A program made the translations under genes and the position numbers. From JADJWR01 sp964509545 (GTDB lineage Bacteria; Pseudomonadota; Gammaproteobacteria; Burkholderiales; Burkholderiaceae_F), in contig CAZDXQ010000004.1 in NCBI GenBank assembly GCA_964509545.1, positions 62,001 to 126,000 of the forward strand: a DNA stretch of 64,000 nucleotides. The letters are read 5' to 3'. Every line of letters starts with the position of its first letter. Position 1 is the stretch's first letter. The notes under the pieces are model-generated. The model was not told where the DNA came from, did no database searches, and saw only the letters and a program-made list of their open reading frames with translations. This document shows positions 1 through 8,014 of this stretch, one piece after another.

Positions 1-2
1 CC

Positions 3-572
3 TACCAGACGAAAACGAAGATGACCGAGTTCGACAAGTACAAGGGGCTGTTCGCCGAGGAGGGCGGCTTCGACATCCCGCCAAACTATGGCATCGGTGT
101 CGCGTTCACGCCGATGACGGGGCTGACCATCGCGGCCGACATCGTCAAGATCGAGTACTCGAAGATCAAGTCGATCAACAACCCGCTGCTGCCCAACCTG
201 TTCCAGGCACCGCTGGGCACCGGCGGCGGCGCGGGCTTCGGCTGGCAGGACGTCACCGCCTACAAGCTCGGCGTGCAGTACGCGGTCAGTCCGCAGCTCA
301 CCGTTCGCGGCGGCTACAACTACGGCGAGCAGCCGATTCCCGCCAGCGAGACGCTGTTCAACGTGCTGGCGCCGGGCGTCGTTGAAGACCACTGGACGCT
401 GGGCGCGACCTGGACGCTGGCCAACAAGGCCGAGCTGAGCTTCGCCTTCATGTACGCGCCGACGGTGACCGTCACCGGCGTCAACTCGATTCCGGCGCCG
501 TTCGGCGGCGGCAACGTCAACCTGAAGATGAAGGAAACGTCGTTCGGCGTCGCTTACGGCTGGAAGTTCTGA
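3..572 (+). CDS. Outer-membrane FadL/OmpP1/TodX-family porin, C-terminal part
   Basis: This is the C-terminal part of an outer-membrane protein. The reading frame is open from the window edge, so the true start lies outside. The visible 190 residues alternate short polar and aromatic/hydrophobic stretches typical of beta strands and end in Trp-Lys-Phe, a C-terminal aromatic as expected for outer-membrane barrels. The order of segments (NYGIGVAFTP, AADIVKIEYSK, YKLGVQYAVS, LTVRGGYNYGEQPIP, DHWTLGATW) is what FadL-family long-chain fatty acid or hydrocarbon channels show in their last strands. The family imports hydrophobic compounds; the substrate here cannot be read. A strong terminator follows about 30 bp after the stop. 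Confidence 0.85.
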   Translation, partial: YQTKTKMTEFDKYKGLFAEEGGFDIPPNYGIGVAFTPMTGLTIAADIVKIEYSKIKSINNPLLPNLFQAPLGTGGGAGFGWQDVTAYKLGVQYAVSPQLTVRGGYNYGEQPIPASETLFNVLAPGVVEDHWTLGATWTLANKAELSFAFMYAPTVTVTGVNSIPAPFGGGNVNLKMKETSFGVAYGWKF

Positions 573-603
573 TTGCCCGGCGCAGCGACACTGCGCACCG
601 ACG

Positions 604-636
604 AAAAAGGGCGGGTCTTGCTCCCGCCCTTTTTTC
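604..636. terminator. Bidirectional rho-independent terminator
   Basis: A GGGCGGG/CCCGCCC stem with a 7-nt loop is preceded by five A and followed by a run of T. It can therefore stop transcription of the porin gene (+) and of the convergent YeeE/YedE pair (-). Confidence 0.85.
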
Positions 637-663
637 TTGCGCGCCACGCGCGGCTCTCAGGGA

Positions 664-737
664 ATCGCCGCGGCCGCCCCAGGTTTCCTTGACCCCCAGC
701 GAGGGGCGGCCTCGGCGCAGCCCCGGCCTTGGGGCGT
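664..737. repeat. GC-rich intergenic repeat-like element
   Basis: The stretch contains nested complementary runs (CCCCCAGCGAGGGG, GGCCTCGGCG, CAGCCCCGGCC) and ends exactly at the stop of the convergent gene. It resembles the short GC-rich intergenic elements that recur in Burkholderiales genomes. That likeness is recalled, not searched, and only related, non-identical copies are visible in this window. Confidence 0.35.
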
Positions 738-1343
738 TCATTGATCCGGCGCCATGAAGCTGAAGCGCCGCTCGGCCCACTGCGCGCCGGCGAACATCAT
801 TGCCGCCATGATCACCACCGCCAGCACCAGCACGCCGTAGGGAAAGCCGAAGGCTTCGGGCAGCGTCAGTGGGCCGATGCTGTTGTCGTTGGCCCAAAGT
901 TCCAGCCCGGAAAACGCCACCGCGTACAGCAGCAGCCCGCTGACGAAGCCGCCGAGGAACACGGCGCCGTCGCCGCTGCCGGTCGCCGCGGCGGTAACCG
1001 ACGTCCCCGGGCAGTAGCCGCCGACGATGAAGCCGGCGCCGAGCAGCAGCCCGCCGGCGAGCTGCGCGGCGATCGACGTCGGCGTCAGGTACACCAGCGA
1101 CAGGTCGAGCCAGCCGATCGCGGAGAACAGCCACAGGCCGACCGCCGCGGTGACGATCGCCGTGAACATCACCTTCAGCACCGACATGTCGTACAGGTAG
1201 AACTGCGCGGTCAGCCGGCGCGCGCTGCCGAAACCGGCGCGCTCGAGGAACCAGCCGAAGCCGAAGCCCAGCGCGAGGGCGACGAGAAGGCCCTGCGACT
1301 CGCTGATCAGCTCATGGCCGTAGAGGGGCAGCATCATCGCCAT
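738..1343 (-). CDS. YeeE/YedE-family sulfur transport protein, second subunit
   Basis: This integral membrane protein of about 201 residues is almost entirely hydrophobic helices, with the family motif GGYCPGTS near residue 115 carrying its single conserved cysteine. YeeE/YedE (TsuA-like) proteins pass thiosulfate or sulfide-derived sulfur through the inner membrane by cysteine relay, which is established for the family. The first possible ATG (1343) precedes the end of the upstream partner gene. Two further ATGs at 1337 and 1334 overlap its TGA, so the pair is translationally coupled and the exact start is uncertain. Together the two genes look like a split form of the single-chain transporter. 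The sulfur enzymes at 2.5-7.7 kb fit this role. Confidence 0.8.
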   Translation of the reverse strand: MAMMLPLYGHELISESQGLLVALALGFGFGWFLERAGFGSARRLTAQFYLYDMSVLKVMFTAIVTAAVGLWLFSAIGWLDLSLVYLTPTSIAAQLAGGLLLGAGFIVGGYCPGTSVTAAATGSGDGAVFLGGFVSGLLLYAVAFSGLELWANDNSIGPLTLPEAFGFPYGVLVLAVVIMAAMMFAGAQWAERRFSFMAPDQ

Positions 1344-1894
1344 TGCCTCCGCACGAAGTACGCCAGCGCATAGGCGCCGGCAAAGACCGACAGCATGAAG
1401 ATCCAGCTGCCGACATTCAGCTGCGAACCGCCGGTCAGCGCCTGACCGCTGGTGCAGCCCTTGGCCAGCTTGGCGCCGATGGCCGCCAGCGCGCCGCCGG
1501 CAAACGCCAGCGCCAGCCGCGCCGGCACGCCGAGGGACGGGCCGCGTTCGATGCGCGGCCGGATCCGCCGCGCGCGCCACGCCGAAACCAGCGCGCCGAT
1601 GAACGCGCCGACGATCAGGTAGAAGGTCCAGTTGATCCACGGCGGCTCGGCGTAGTAGCCCTTTAGTCCGGGGTTGGTCGCCGCCCAGTCGGGCGCGACC
1701 AGGCCGACCAGCCAGGCGACCACGGAGCCCGACGCCGCCGTGGCGCCGAGGCCGCGGCCCATGATCAGGAACGAGGCGAGCAGGACCAGGCCGAGGCCGA
1801 AGCCGGCCAGATAGGGGTTCATGTGGCGGCCCTCGGCGACGGACAGACGGTCGCCGGCGCGGCTGAGGGGCGGGGAGGTGCTGACTGCGCTCAT
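1334..1894 (-). CDS. YeeE/YedE-family sulfur transport protein, first subunit
   Basis: The product has about 186 residues and five or so membrane helices. It carries the motif KLAKGCTSGQALTGGS, in which the Gly-Cys pair is the sulfur-relay cysteine typical of YeeE/YedE proteins. The ATG at 1894 has GGAG eleven bases upstream; a second ATG at 1822 starts at the first helix and is the alternative. The stop overlaps the start region of the second subunit, indicating one transcript. A perfect inverted repeat of the ATACCC/GGGTAT type lies 20 bp upstream of the start and probably controls the pair. The role in sulfane or thiosulfate uptake is inferred from family and neighbours. Confidence 0.8.
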   Translation of the reverse strand: MSAVSTSPPLSRAGDRLSVAEGRHMNPYLAGFGLGLVLLASFLIMGRGLGATAASGSVVAWLVGLVAPDWAATNPGLKGYYAEPPWINWTFYLIVGAFIGALVSAWRARRIRPRIERGPSLGVPARLALAFAGGALAAIGAKLAKGCTSGQALTGGSQLNVGSWIFMLSVFAGAYALAYFVRRQWR

Positions 1895-1913
1895 CGGGGC
1901 GGCTCCGCGGCCT

Positions 1914-1935
1914 TTGATACCCGGTAGGGTATCAA
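1914..1935. promoter_or_regulatory. Perfect inverted repeat, CsoR/CstR-type operator candidate
   Basis: TTGATACCC (1914-1922), a 4-nt spacer GGTA and GGGTATCAA (1927-1935) form a perfect 9+9 palindrome 20 bp upstream of the YeeE/YedE pair. ATACC-GGTAT dyads are the recognition type described for CsoR-family repressors, including the persulfide sensor CstR. No regulator gene of that family is in the window, so the binding protein is inferred. Confidence 0.55.
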
Positions 1936-1962
1936 GCGGCCCCGCCACGACGCTGATCCTGC

Positions 1963-1995
1963 GCAAAGAAAACGCCCGGGGATCGCCCGGGCGTT
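1963..1995 (-). terminator. Rho-independent terminator of the Lys/Ala/Glu-rich gene
   Basis: A perfect 10-bp stem (AACGCCCGGG with CCCGGGCGTT, loop GATCG) is followed on the minus strand by TTTTCTTT. It lies 43 bp downstream of the small gene and just before the operator of the YeeE/YedE pair, separating the two transcription units. Confidence 0.85.
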
Positions 1996-2038
1996 CCTGG
2001 CAACCGCGGCAGGCTGCGCCCGCCGCGTGAGGGTCCGT

Positions 2039-2242
2039 TCAGCAGCCGCCCTTGGGCTTCTTCTTGGCCGCCTCGGCCCTTTTCTCTTCGCCTTTCTTCT
2101 CGGCCTTGGCCTCGCCTTTCTTCTCTTCCTTCTTCATTTCCTTTTTCGCTTCGGCCTTCTTTTCGTCCTTGGCCTGCGCCGAGACGACAACCGGCGAAGC
2201 CGCGAAGACAGCCGCCATCAGGGCGATCAACAGCTTGTTCAT
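2039..2242 (-). CDS. Small exported Lys/Ala/Glu-rich protein, ends in Gly-Gly-Cys
   Basis: The 67-residue product starts with a clear Sec signal peptide (MNKLLIALMAAVFAASPVVV then SAQA). The remainder is almost only Lys, Glu and Ala in KKxEAK-type repeats, which predicts a highly charged helix or disordered chain, and it ends in a single Cys. The start at 2242 was chosen because it begins the signal peptide; an upstream ATG at 2290 would put 16 polar residues before it. A very similar gene lies at 43954-44148. No domain is recognised. The charge pattern suggests binding to anionic surface material, but that is speculation. Confidence 0.7.
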   Translation of the reverse strand: MNKLLIALMAAVFAASPVVVSAQAKDEKKAEAKKEMKKEEKKGEAKAEKKGEEKRAEAAKKKPKGGC

Positions 2243-2427
2243 GGGCAATTGCTCCTGGTTCGGTGGGTTGGAAACGCGCGGCCACGCCAACGCGGGGCCG
2301 CATTATGCAGCGTTGCCGCGCCGCTCGGTCGGCCAGCGCATAGCGCTTGAGCGCGCCATCCGGTTGACCGGCACCGCGGGTCACGTGCGGGCAGCAGCCG
2401 AAACGTACCCGCCCGGCACAAGCGAAA

Positions 2428-2454
2428 CCGCCGCACGACAGCGCCGTGCGGCGG
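2428..2454 (-). terminator. Hairpin at the end of the molybdoenzyme/rhodanese operon
   Basis: CCGCCGCACG and CGTGCGGCGG form a perfect 10-bp stem with a 7-nt loop, 28 bp past the stop of the rhodanese gene. On the minus strand it is followed by TTTCGCTTG, a weak U tract, so termination is likely but perhaps incomplete. Confidence 0.6.
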
Positions 2455-2481
2455 CGATGACCCTGCCCGCTCGCGGGCGGA

Positions 2482-3855
2482 TTACAGCTTCGGCGTCAGC
2501 TTGAAGGCGCCGTTCTTGGCGATCTCGATCTCCGCGTTGAGGAAACCCGCCTTGTAGCCGGCATCCTTCAGCTTGTGGTAGGCCATTTCGGCGCGGATGC
2601 CGGTCGAGCAGTGGGCGATGATCCGCTTGTCCTTCGGCAGTTCGGCCAGCCTCGCCTGCAGTTCCTCGTCGGGAATCAGCATCGCGCCCTTGATCATGCC
2701 GGCATTGGCCTCGTCCTGGTTGCGAACGTCGAGGATCAGCACGTCGGCCGGCGTGTTCTGCGCCAGCTTGGTGAACTCAGCTGCCGGGATCGAGCCGGGA
2801 CGCGGCTTCGGCACATAAGCGACCTTGGTCAGCGCCGGCGCGCCCGATTCGATCGCGTAACCGGCCGACTGCCAGCCGAGCAGGCCCTGTTCCATCACCT
2901 GCACGTTGCTCTGGCCGGACTTGACCAGCGCCCGCGCCGCCGCCTTGGCCTCGGCACCGCCGCGCCCGTCATAGACGATGATCGGCGCCTTCAGCTTCGG
3001 GTCGGGGAAGCTCTTCGCCTGCGCCGCCACCGTCGCCGCCGGCATGTTCACCGCGCCTTTCAGGTGGCCGCTGGTGCTCTCCTCCTTCGAGCGAACGTCG
3101 AGCAACACCGCCGGGATGTCCTTGTCGACGTAAGCCGCCTTGACGAATTCCGGCCGGGTGACAAGGTAGTCCTTCGTTTCCCATTCGGGAACGCCCTCGT
3201 GATAGACCTTGGTGTTCGTGTAGCCGAGCCCGATCGCCTTGCGCTGCGACAGCGGGCTCATCTGGCAGGTCACGCCCTGGCAGAAGAACACCAGCATCGT
3301 GCTCTTGTCCTTCGGCAGCCGTCCGACGACCTTGTCCCAGGCCGGATACGGCACGTTGATCGCGCCCGGGATCGTGCCCTGCTGGAAGCGCGGCAGCGGC
3401 CGGGAGTCGATCAGCATGAAGTTGCCCGATCCCTGGTCGACCAGCTTGCGCACGAAGGCATAGTCGACAAGATCCTCCTTGGCAACCTTGACCGGTCCCT
3501 TGAAGACGATTTCGGTGGCCCACTTCTGGCCGTCCTTCTCGACAAAGGCGATACGCGTTTCGTGCCCTTTGCGCACCTCGCGCAGGTGCTCGACCTTCTT
3601 CGCCTCGCCGGCGTCGAGCACCTTCAGCGTCTTCTCGTCGAAGCGCAAGATTTCCTTCGCCGCATCGATGCCGAGCTGGATCGACTGCGATTTGAAGGCG
3701 ACGTTCTCGAAGTAACCGGCCACCGTCCCCGGCGCCGGCTTGTGGCAGTTGTTGCACACCGCCGGCTGCGTCGGCTTCGGTGCCGGCGCCTGCGCCAGTG
3801 CACCGCCGGCCATGACGGCGAGCGCGGCGATGGCGTACGGAATGCGTGTTCTCAT
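2482..3855 (-). CDS. Exported heme c protein with three rhodanese domains
   Basis: The 457-residue product has a Sec signal peptide (cleavage near Ala21), then one c-type heme motif CNNCH at 34-38, a spacer of about 90 residues, and three rhodanese-like domains. Domain 1 (about 125-235) has Cys192 and Cys197 in its active loop. Domain 2 (about 238-335) has YDGRGG where the cysteine should be, so it is probably inactive. Domain 3 (about 355-457) has the classic loop HCSTGIR with Cys416. Rhodaneses carry sulfane sulfur as a cysteine persulfide. Being last in the operon of a Psr/Phs-like enzyme, it may deliver or accept sulfur and electrons for that enzyme in the periplasm. The combination of heme c and three rhodaneses in one chain is unusual. 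Confidence 0.85.
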   Translation of the reverse strand: MRTRIPYAIAALAVMAGGALAQAPAPKPTQPAVCNNCHKPAPGTVAGYFENVAFKSQSIQLGIDAAKEILRFDEKTLKVLDAGEAKKVEHLREVRKGHETRIAFVEKDGQKWATEIVFKGPVKVAKEDLVDYAFVRKLVDQGSGNFMLIDSRPLPRFQQGTIPGAINVPYPAWDKVVGRLPKDKSTMLVFFCQGVTCQMSPLSQRKAIGLGYTNTKVYHEGVPEWETKDYLVTRPEFVKAAYVDKDIPAVLLDVRSKEESTSGHLKGAVNMPAATVAAQAKSFPDPKLKAPIIVYDGRGGAEAKAAARALVKSGQSNVQVMEQGLLGWQSAGYAIESGAPALTKVAYVPKPRPGSIPAAEFTKLAQNTPADVLILDVRNQDEANAGMIKGAMLIPDEELQARLAELPKDKRIIAHCSTGIRAEMAYHKLKDAGYKAGFLNAEIEIAKNGAFKLTPKL

Positions 3856-3892
3856 TTCGGGTTCCTCTCGGTCGAGTTGGTGTTGCAGTCGT

Positions 3893-4945
3893 TCAAAACC
3901 TTGCAGCCGTGCTGACGATTTCGCTCGCCTGGCCGGCGTTGACCATCAGCCAGCGCAGCGTGTAGCCGCCGGCGAGAACGAGGATCGCGGGAACGACGGT
4001 ATGCGGGATGCGATGGCTCAGTTCGAGGCCCTGCAGCAGCAGTGGCACGACGATGCCGGCGACGACCAGCACGCCCCAGAAGGCCACCGCGAAGCGGCCG
4101 CTCATCAGCAGGTCGAAGGCCGCCGCGTGCGAGGCGGTCGCGGTGACCAGTCCGATCAGCAGCAGGCCGAGCATCAGCAGTTCGACGGCGAGCAGGCCGA
4201 CGTCGGCGCGGATCAGCCCGTTCGCCGTGCCTTTCTCGGGCGCCTCGGCTCCGAGCGGCTGCACCAGCGCGCCGATGGCGCCGCCGATCAGCCCCTGCGG
4301 CGCCGGCCGCTTCGGCGGCAGCAGCACCGACAGCAGATGCAGCAGCGCCGCGCCGGCCGACAGCCCCGAGACGAGGAACAACGGCCCCAGGATCGAGACG
4401 TTCCACAGCGGCCGCGCCACCATCGTCGACAGCAGGATGCCGGTATAGATGCCGAGCGCCACGCCAAGCGCGATGTTCAGCCAGGCGAGCGAATGCACCC
4501 ACCGCGGATGTGCCAGCAGGGTTTCGGACCAGCGCTTGACCGCAGGCAGCTTGCGCGCCAGCCACGGCCACGCCTCGGGCAGGCGGATCAGCGCCGAGGC
4601 GAGCAGCAGCGGGTAGACGATGATCAGCACCCACGAGCCCCACGACATCGGCGACGAGGGCTGGAACGTCAGGTACACCGCCCAGACGTACAGCTTGTGC
4701 GCCAGGTCGAGGAACAGCGCGCCCATACCGAGGTTCAGCAGCATGAATGCCGCCAGCGGCGCGTGCAGCGAGAAATAGGTCTTCGTGTCTTCGCCGCGCG
4801 CGAGGCGCAGCATGGCGATGCCGCCGAGGATCATCAGGCCGGCGACGATGCCGCCGACGAACAGATATAGCGGGATCTCCCAGCTCCATACCGATAGAAC
4901 CGGGTCGACCAGCGGGTTGTGGCGGGTCGTCGTGTACTCGAGCAT
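3893..4945 (-). CDS. NrfD/PsrC-family membrane quinone-binding subunit
   Basis: This 350-residue polytopic membrane protein has about eight to nine hydrophobic helices and the NrfD/PsrC start pattern, with a short N-terminus followed by WEIPLYLFVGGIVAG. PsrC-type subunits exchange electrons between the quinone pool and the periplasmic iron-sulfur/molybdenum subunits. The gene starts 11 bp after the ferredoxin subunit gene and is followed after 37 bp by the heme c-rhodanese gene. The ATG at 4945 was chosen because it begins the conserved N-terminus. Direction of electron flow (sulfur-compound reduction or oxidation) cannot be decided from the sequence. Confidence 0.88.
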   Translation of the reverse strand: MLEYTTTRHNPLVDPVLSVWSWEIPLYLFVGGIVAGLMILGGIAMLRLARGEDTKTYFSLHAPLAAFMLLNLGMGALFLDLAHKLYVWAVYLTFQPSSPMSWGSWVLIIVYPLLLASALIRLPEAWPWLARKLPAVKRWSETLLAHPRWVHSLAWLNIALGVALGIYTGILLSTMVARPLWNVSILGPLFLVSGLSAGAALLHLLSVLLPPKRPAPQGLIGGAIGALVQPLGAEAPEKGTANGLIRADVGLLAVELLMLGLLLIGLVTATASHAAAFDLLMSGRFAVAFWGVLVVAGIVVPLLLQGLELSHRIPHTVVPAILVLAGGYTLRWLMVNAGQASEIVSTAARF

Positions 4946-4956
4946 GGCGGTTCCCG

Positions 4957-5496
4957 TTACGTGAGGTAGTAGACGCGGGGTTTGGTGCCGGCCTCGGGCA
5001 GCAGCGTGTGCCACTTGCGCGTGCGCAGCAGCGTCGCCACCGAGCTCTTCGGGTCTTCGAGGTCGCCGAAGTGCATGCAGTGCGTCGGGCACACCGACAC
5101 GCACGCCGGATCCTTGCCGTCCTTGACGCGGTGGTCGCAGAACGTGCACTTGTCCACGTAGCCCTTGGGATGCACGAAGCGCGCGCCGTACGGGCAGGAC
5201 GCGATGCAGGCCTTGCAGCCGATGCAGCGGTCGGCGGCGACCTTGACGATGCCGCCGAGGTCGGAGACGTGGCTGGCCCCGGTCGGGCAGCAGGCGACGC
5301 AGGGCGGGTTGTCGCAGTGGTTGCAGCGCTCGCTGCGGATCTCCATCGAAAGGCTCGGGAACTCGCCGCGCACCTCGGTCGCGATCCAGTCGCGCGCGTA
5401 CCCGACGGGAACGTCGTTTTCCGTCTGGCAGGCGACCACGCAGTCCATGCAGCCGACGCACTTGCGCGTGTCGATGACCATTGCATAGCGCGCCAT
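4957..5496 (-). CDS. Four-cluster 4Fe-4S ferredoxin subunit, PsrB/DmsB/NrfC type
   Basis: The product has 179 residues and four cysteine groups: CVGCMDCVVAC, CNHCDNPPCVACCP, CIGCKACIASCP and CTFC...ACVSVCP. Together they bind four 4Fe-4S clusters, as in PsrB, PhsB, DmsB and NrfC. It passes electrons between the molybdenum subunit and the NrfD-type membrane subunit. It has no signal peptide of its own, as is normal because it is co-exported with the TAT-dependent catalytic subunit. The start lies 2 bp after the upstream stop, and AAGGAGG sits inside the end of the upstream gene, so translation is tightly coupled. Confidence 0.9.
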   Translation of the reverse strand: MARYAMVIDTRKCVGCMDCVVACQTENDVPVGYARDWIATEVRGEFPSLSMEIRSERCNHCDNPPCVACCPTGASHVSDLGGIVKVAADRCIGCKACIASCPYGARFVHPKGYVDKCTFCDHRVKDGKDPACVSVCPTHCMHFGDLEDPKSSVATLLRTRKWHTLLPEAGTKPRVYYLT

Positions 5497-5498
5497 CG

Positions 5499-7685
5499 TC
5501 AGGCCTCCTTCACGAAGGTCACGAAGTTGCTATGGATGCTGGTGCCCCCCATCAGCGGATCGACCTTGTAGCGGGTGGTGAGCTGCGCGACGCTGGCCCC
5601 CTTCAGGTAGGCGTGCTTGCGCGCCTTGTTGGTGTGGCCGAAGCCGTAGACCATGTACACGGTGTCGGGGCGGATCCGCTGCGTGGCCTTCACCTTCACG
5701 CGCTGGCCGAGCACGCCATCCTGGTTCTTCAGCTTCACGTACTGCCCGCTCTTCAGGCCGAGCTTCGCCGCCGTGGCGCTGTTCACCCAGACCTCGTTTT
5801 CCTTCATCAGGTCGGCGAGATAGGGGTTCGACTGCGTGCGGCTGAAGGTGTGCACGGGCGCGCGGCCGGAGATCAGCGGGAAGTAGCCTTCGGGCGGCTT
5901 CTCCGGCGGCACGTATTTCGGCACCGGGTCGAAGCCTTTGTCCTTCAGCTGGTCGGAGTAGAACTCGACCTTGCCCGATGGCGTGCCGAACTCGATCGCT
6001 GCGCCGTCATCGACGTAGATCGGCTTCTTCGGCCCCATGACGATGCCCTCGGCCTTGAGCTTCGCGTAGTCGATGCCCGACTTTTCGCAGCGCAGTGCGA
6101 GGTACTCCTCGATGTCCTTGAACGGCATGGACTCGGGGATGCCGAGCTTCTCGGCAAGCTGCTTGGCGATCCACCAGCCCGGCTTCTGGTCATGAGGCGG
6201 CGCGACCACAGGCTGGCGCAGCGCGACCCAGCCCTGCCGGCCCCAGCCCGCGACCAGTTCGTCATGGCGTTCGAGGAACGTGACTTCGGGCAGCACCACG
6301 TCGGCGAAGCCGGCGATCTCGCTCGGCATCGTGTCGACGACGACGAGCAGATCGAGCTGGTCGATTGCCTTGCGTGTTTCGGCTTCGTTGGGCAGGGCGT
6401 GGATCAGGTCGGTCGAATACACCCACCAGGCCTTGATCGGATACGGCTTGCCGGTCAGCGTCGTCTCGCGGATGCCGGTGGTCACCGACTCGTGGGCGAA
6501 CGGATAACGCGCGCCGTCCGGGTTGTCGGCGGCTGGCTTGCCCGACTTCGGATACTTGGGCAGCGGATAGCCTGCCAGTTCGACGTGGTTGTTGATGTAG
6601 ATGCCGCCGCGTCGCCCCCAGTTGCCGAGCAGCGCGTTCAGCAGCGCCACCGCACGCATGCGCTGCGCGTCGTCGCCGTTCCAGTTCACCCGCCGGCCGG
6701 GGTGCACCAGACTATGCGGGCGATGGCGGGCGAACTCGCGCGCGGTGGCGCGGATGAGCTGCGCGTCGATTCCGGTCTCGGCGGCCGCCCACTCCGGCGT
6801 GTAACCCTTGATCTCGGCCGCGAACCGGTCGAAGCCGTGGCCGTACTGGCCGACGAACTCGCGGTCGTACAGGCCCTCGGCCAGCAGCACGTTCATCCAG
6901 GCCAGGATCAGCGCCAGGTCGGTGCCGGGTTTGATCGGCAACCAGTACTTGGCCTTGCTCGCCGCCACCGAGTAGCGCGGGTCGACGACGATGATCGGGA
7001 TGCGGCGCTCCACGGCGTTGGCGAACTCCTGCACCTGCAGGTTGTGCATGTTCTCGCCCAGGTGCGAGCCGATCAGCACCAGGCAGTCGGTGTTCTCGAT
7101 GTCGGTCGGCTCGGGCGAGCCCAGGTCGGTGCCCATCGTCAGCATGTAGCCGACGTCGCGCGGCCCGCGGCACTGGGCGAAGGAAGAGCCGGCGAATGCG
7201 GTACAGCCGTAGCTCTTCAGCACGTGCTGGATGAAGCGCACGCCGATGCCGTGGTTGAACATGGCGATCGACTCGGCGCCATGCTGCGCCTTGATCGCGC
7301 TCATCTTCTCGGCGATGAACCGCATCGCCTCGTCCCAGGTGACGGCGACGAACTCCTCCTTGCCGCGGTCGCCCTTGCGCAGCAGCGGTTTGCGCAGCCG
7401 GTCCGGGTCGTAGTAGGTGCCCACGGCGCCAGTGCCGCGCGGGCACAGCCGGCCGCGGCTCTGCGGGTCGAGCGGGTTGCCTTCGAACTTCCACAGCCGC
7501 CCGTCGCGGATCGAAGCGATGCCGCCGCAGCGCCAGAAGCACATCTCGCAGAAGGTCGGGATGGTCTTCACCTCGCCGGCGGCCTTGGCCGCCTGCGACA
7601 GCGGCATGACCTGCGTGGCCACTGCACCGGCGCCGAAGGTCGCCGCCGATATCTTCAGAAATCTCCTGCGTGATACGCGTTCCAT
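5499..7685 (-). CDS. Psr/Phs-like molybdopterin oxidoreductase catalytic subunit
   Basis: The 728-residue product has a TAT signal with SRRRFLK at residues 5-11, followed by a 4Fe-4S motif with Cys46, Cys49, Cys53 and Cys81, as in the DMSO reductase superfamily. Cys172 (FAQCRGP) sits where the molybdenum ligand of PsrA/PhsA enzymes is expected. Length and partners fit polysulfide or thiosulfate reductase rather than sulfite dehydrogenase SoeA, which is longer. The enzyme acts in the periplasm on an inorganic sulfur compound, and the substrate is not readable. The ATG at 7685 starts the twin-arginine leader; an ATG at 7727 would add 14 residues. It is the first gene of a four-gene operon. Confidence 0.85.
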   Translation of the reverse strand: MERVSRRRFLKISAATFGAGAVATQVMPLSQAAKAAGEVKTIPTFCEMCFWRCGGIASIRDGRLWKFEGNPLDPQSRGRLCPRGTGAVGTYYDPDRLRKPLLRKGDRGKEEFVAVTWDEAMRFIAEKMSAIKAQHGAESIAMFNHGIGVRFIQHVLKSYGCTAFAGSSFAQCRGPRDVGYMLTMGTDLGSPEPTDIENTDCLVLIGSHLGENMHNLQVQEFANAVERRIPIIVVDPRYSVAASKAKYWLPIKPGTDLALILAWMNVLLAEGLYDREFVGQYGHGFDRFAAEIKGYTPEWAAAETGIDAQLIRATAREFARHRPHSLVHPGRRVNWNGDDAQRMRAVALLNALLGNWGRRGGIYINNHVELAGYPLPKYPKSGKPAADNPDGARYPFAHESVTTGIRETTLTGKPYPIKAWWVYSTDLIHALPNEAETRKAIDQLDLLVVVDTMPSEIAGFADVVLPEVTFLERHDELVAGWGRQGWVALRQPVVAPPHDQKPGWWIAKQLAEKLGIPESMPFKDIEEYLALRCEKSGIDYAKLKAEGIVMGPKKPIYVDDGAAIEFGTPSGKVEFYSDQLKDKGFDPVPKYVPPEKPPEGYFPLISGRAPVHTFSRTQSNPYLADLMKENEVWVNSATAAKLGLKSGQYVKLKNQDGVLGQRVKVKATQRIRPDTVYMVYGFGHTNKARKHAYLKGASVAQLTTRYKVDPLMGGTSIHSNFVTFVKEA

Positions 7686-8014
7686 GGATCCAGCTTCCCG
7701 AGTCCCGCCGATCGTGCGGCGCAACAATCACTAGCATTCGACTCCGGATACCCCCCACGGCATTTGACGATGATCAGCAGTGCCGTCGGCTTAGAGGGGT
7801 TTTTTCACCTCGTTACAGGTTCGCCACAGGGGGATTCCCGGGTCCGTCCGCGAGCGCGGAAGGCGCTTGACTGCCGTCAACGCGGCGCCGCGCGCCGCCG
7901 ATAACTTTCGATGCAACGAGGCGGGGATACCCCCGGACGGTACCGGGCGCACGGTCCGACCCCGCTGCCGAAGATTTCCAGCGACGGCGCAAACCGACGA
8001 AAGCGCGCCATCCG
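7686..8014. other. Divergent intergenic region between molybdoenzyme operon and truncated rhodanese gene
   Basis: The 329 bp hold no convincing gene. They must contain the promoter of the molybdoenzyme operon. Two ATACCCCC runs (near 7748 and 7928) recall half of the operator at 1914-1935, but neither has a matching second arm. No clear -35/-10 pair was found. Confidence 0.4.

Noticed and set aside
5481..7673. A 730-codon open frame on the plus strand opposite the molybdoenzyme gene
   Set aside because: It is the antisense shadow of a GC-rich gene: composition is Arg/His/Gln/Asp-rich without domains, while the minus strand encodes a complete enzyme. The same applies to long frames opposite atpD, atpA, ubiB, the S9 peptidase and the triple rhodanese gene.
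7747..7940. ATACCCCC runs as further copies of the operator at 1914-1935
   Set aside because: Neither has the complementary GGGTAT arm within a reasonable distance.
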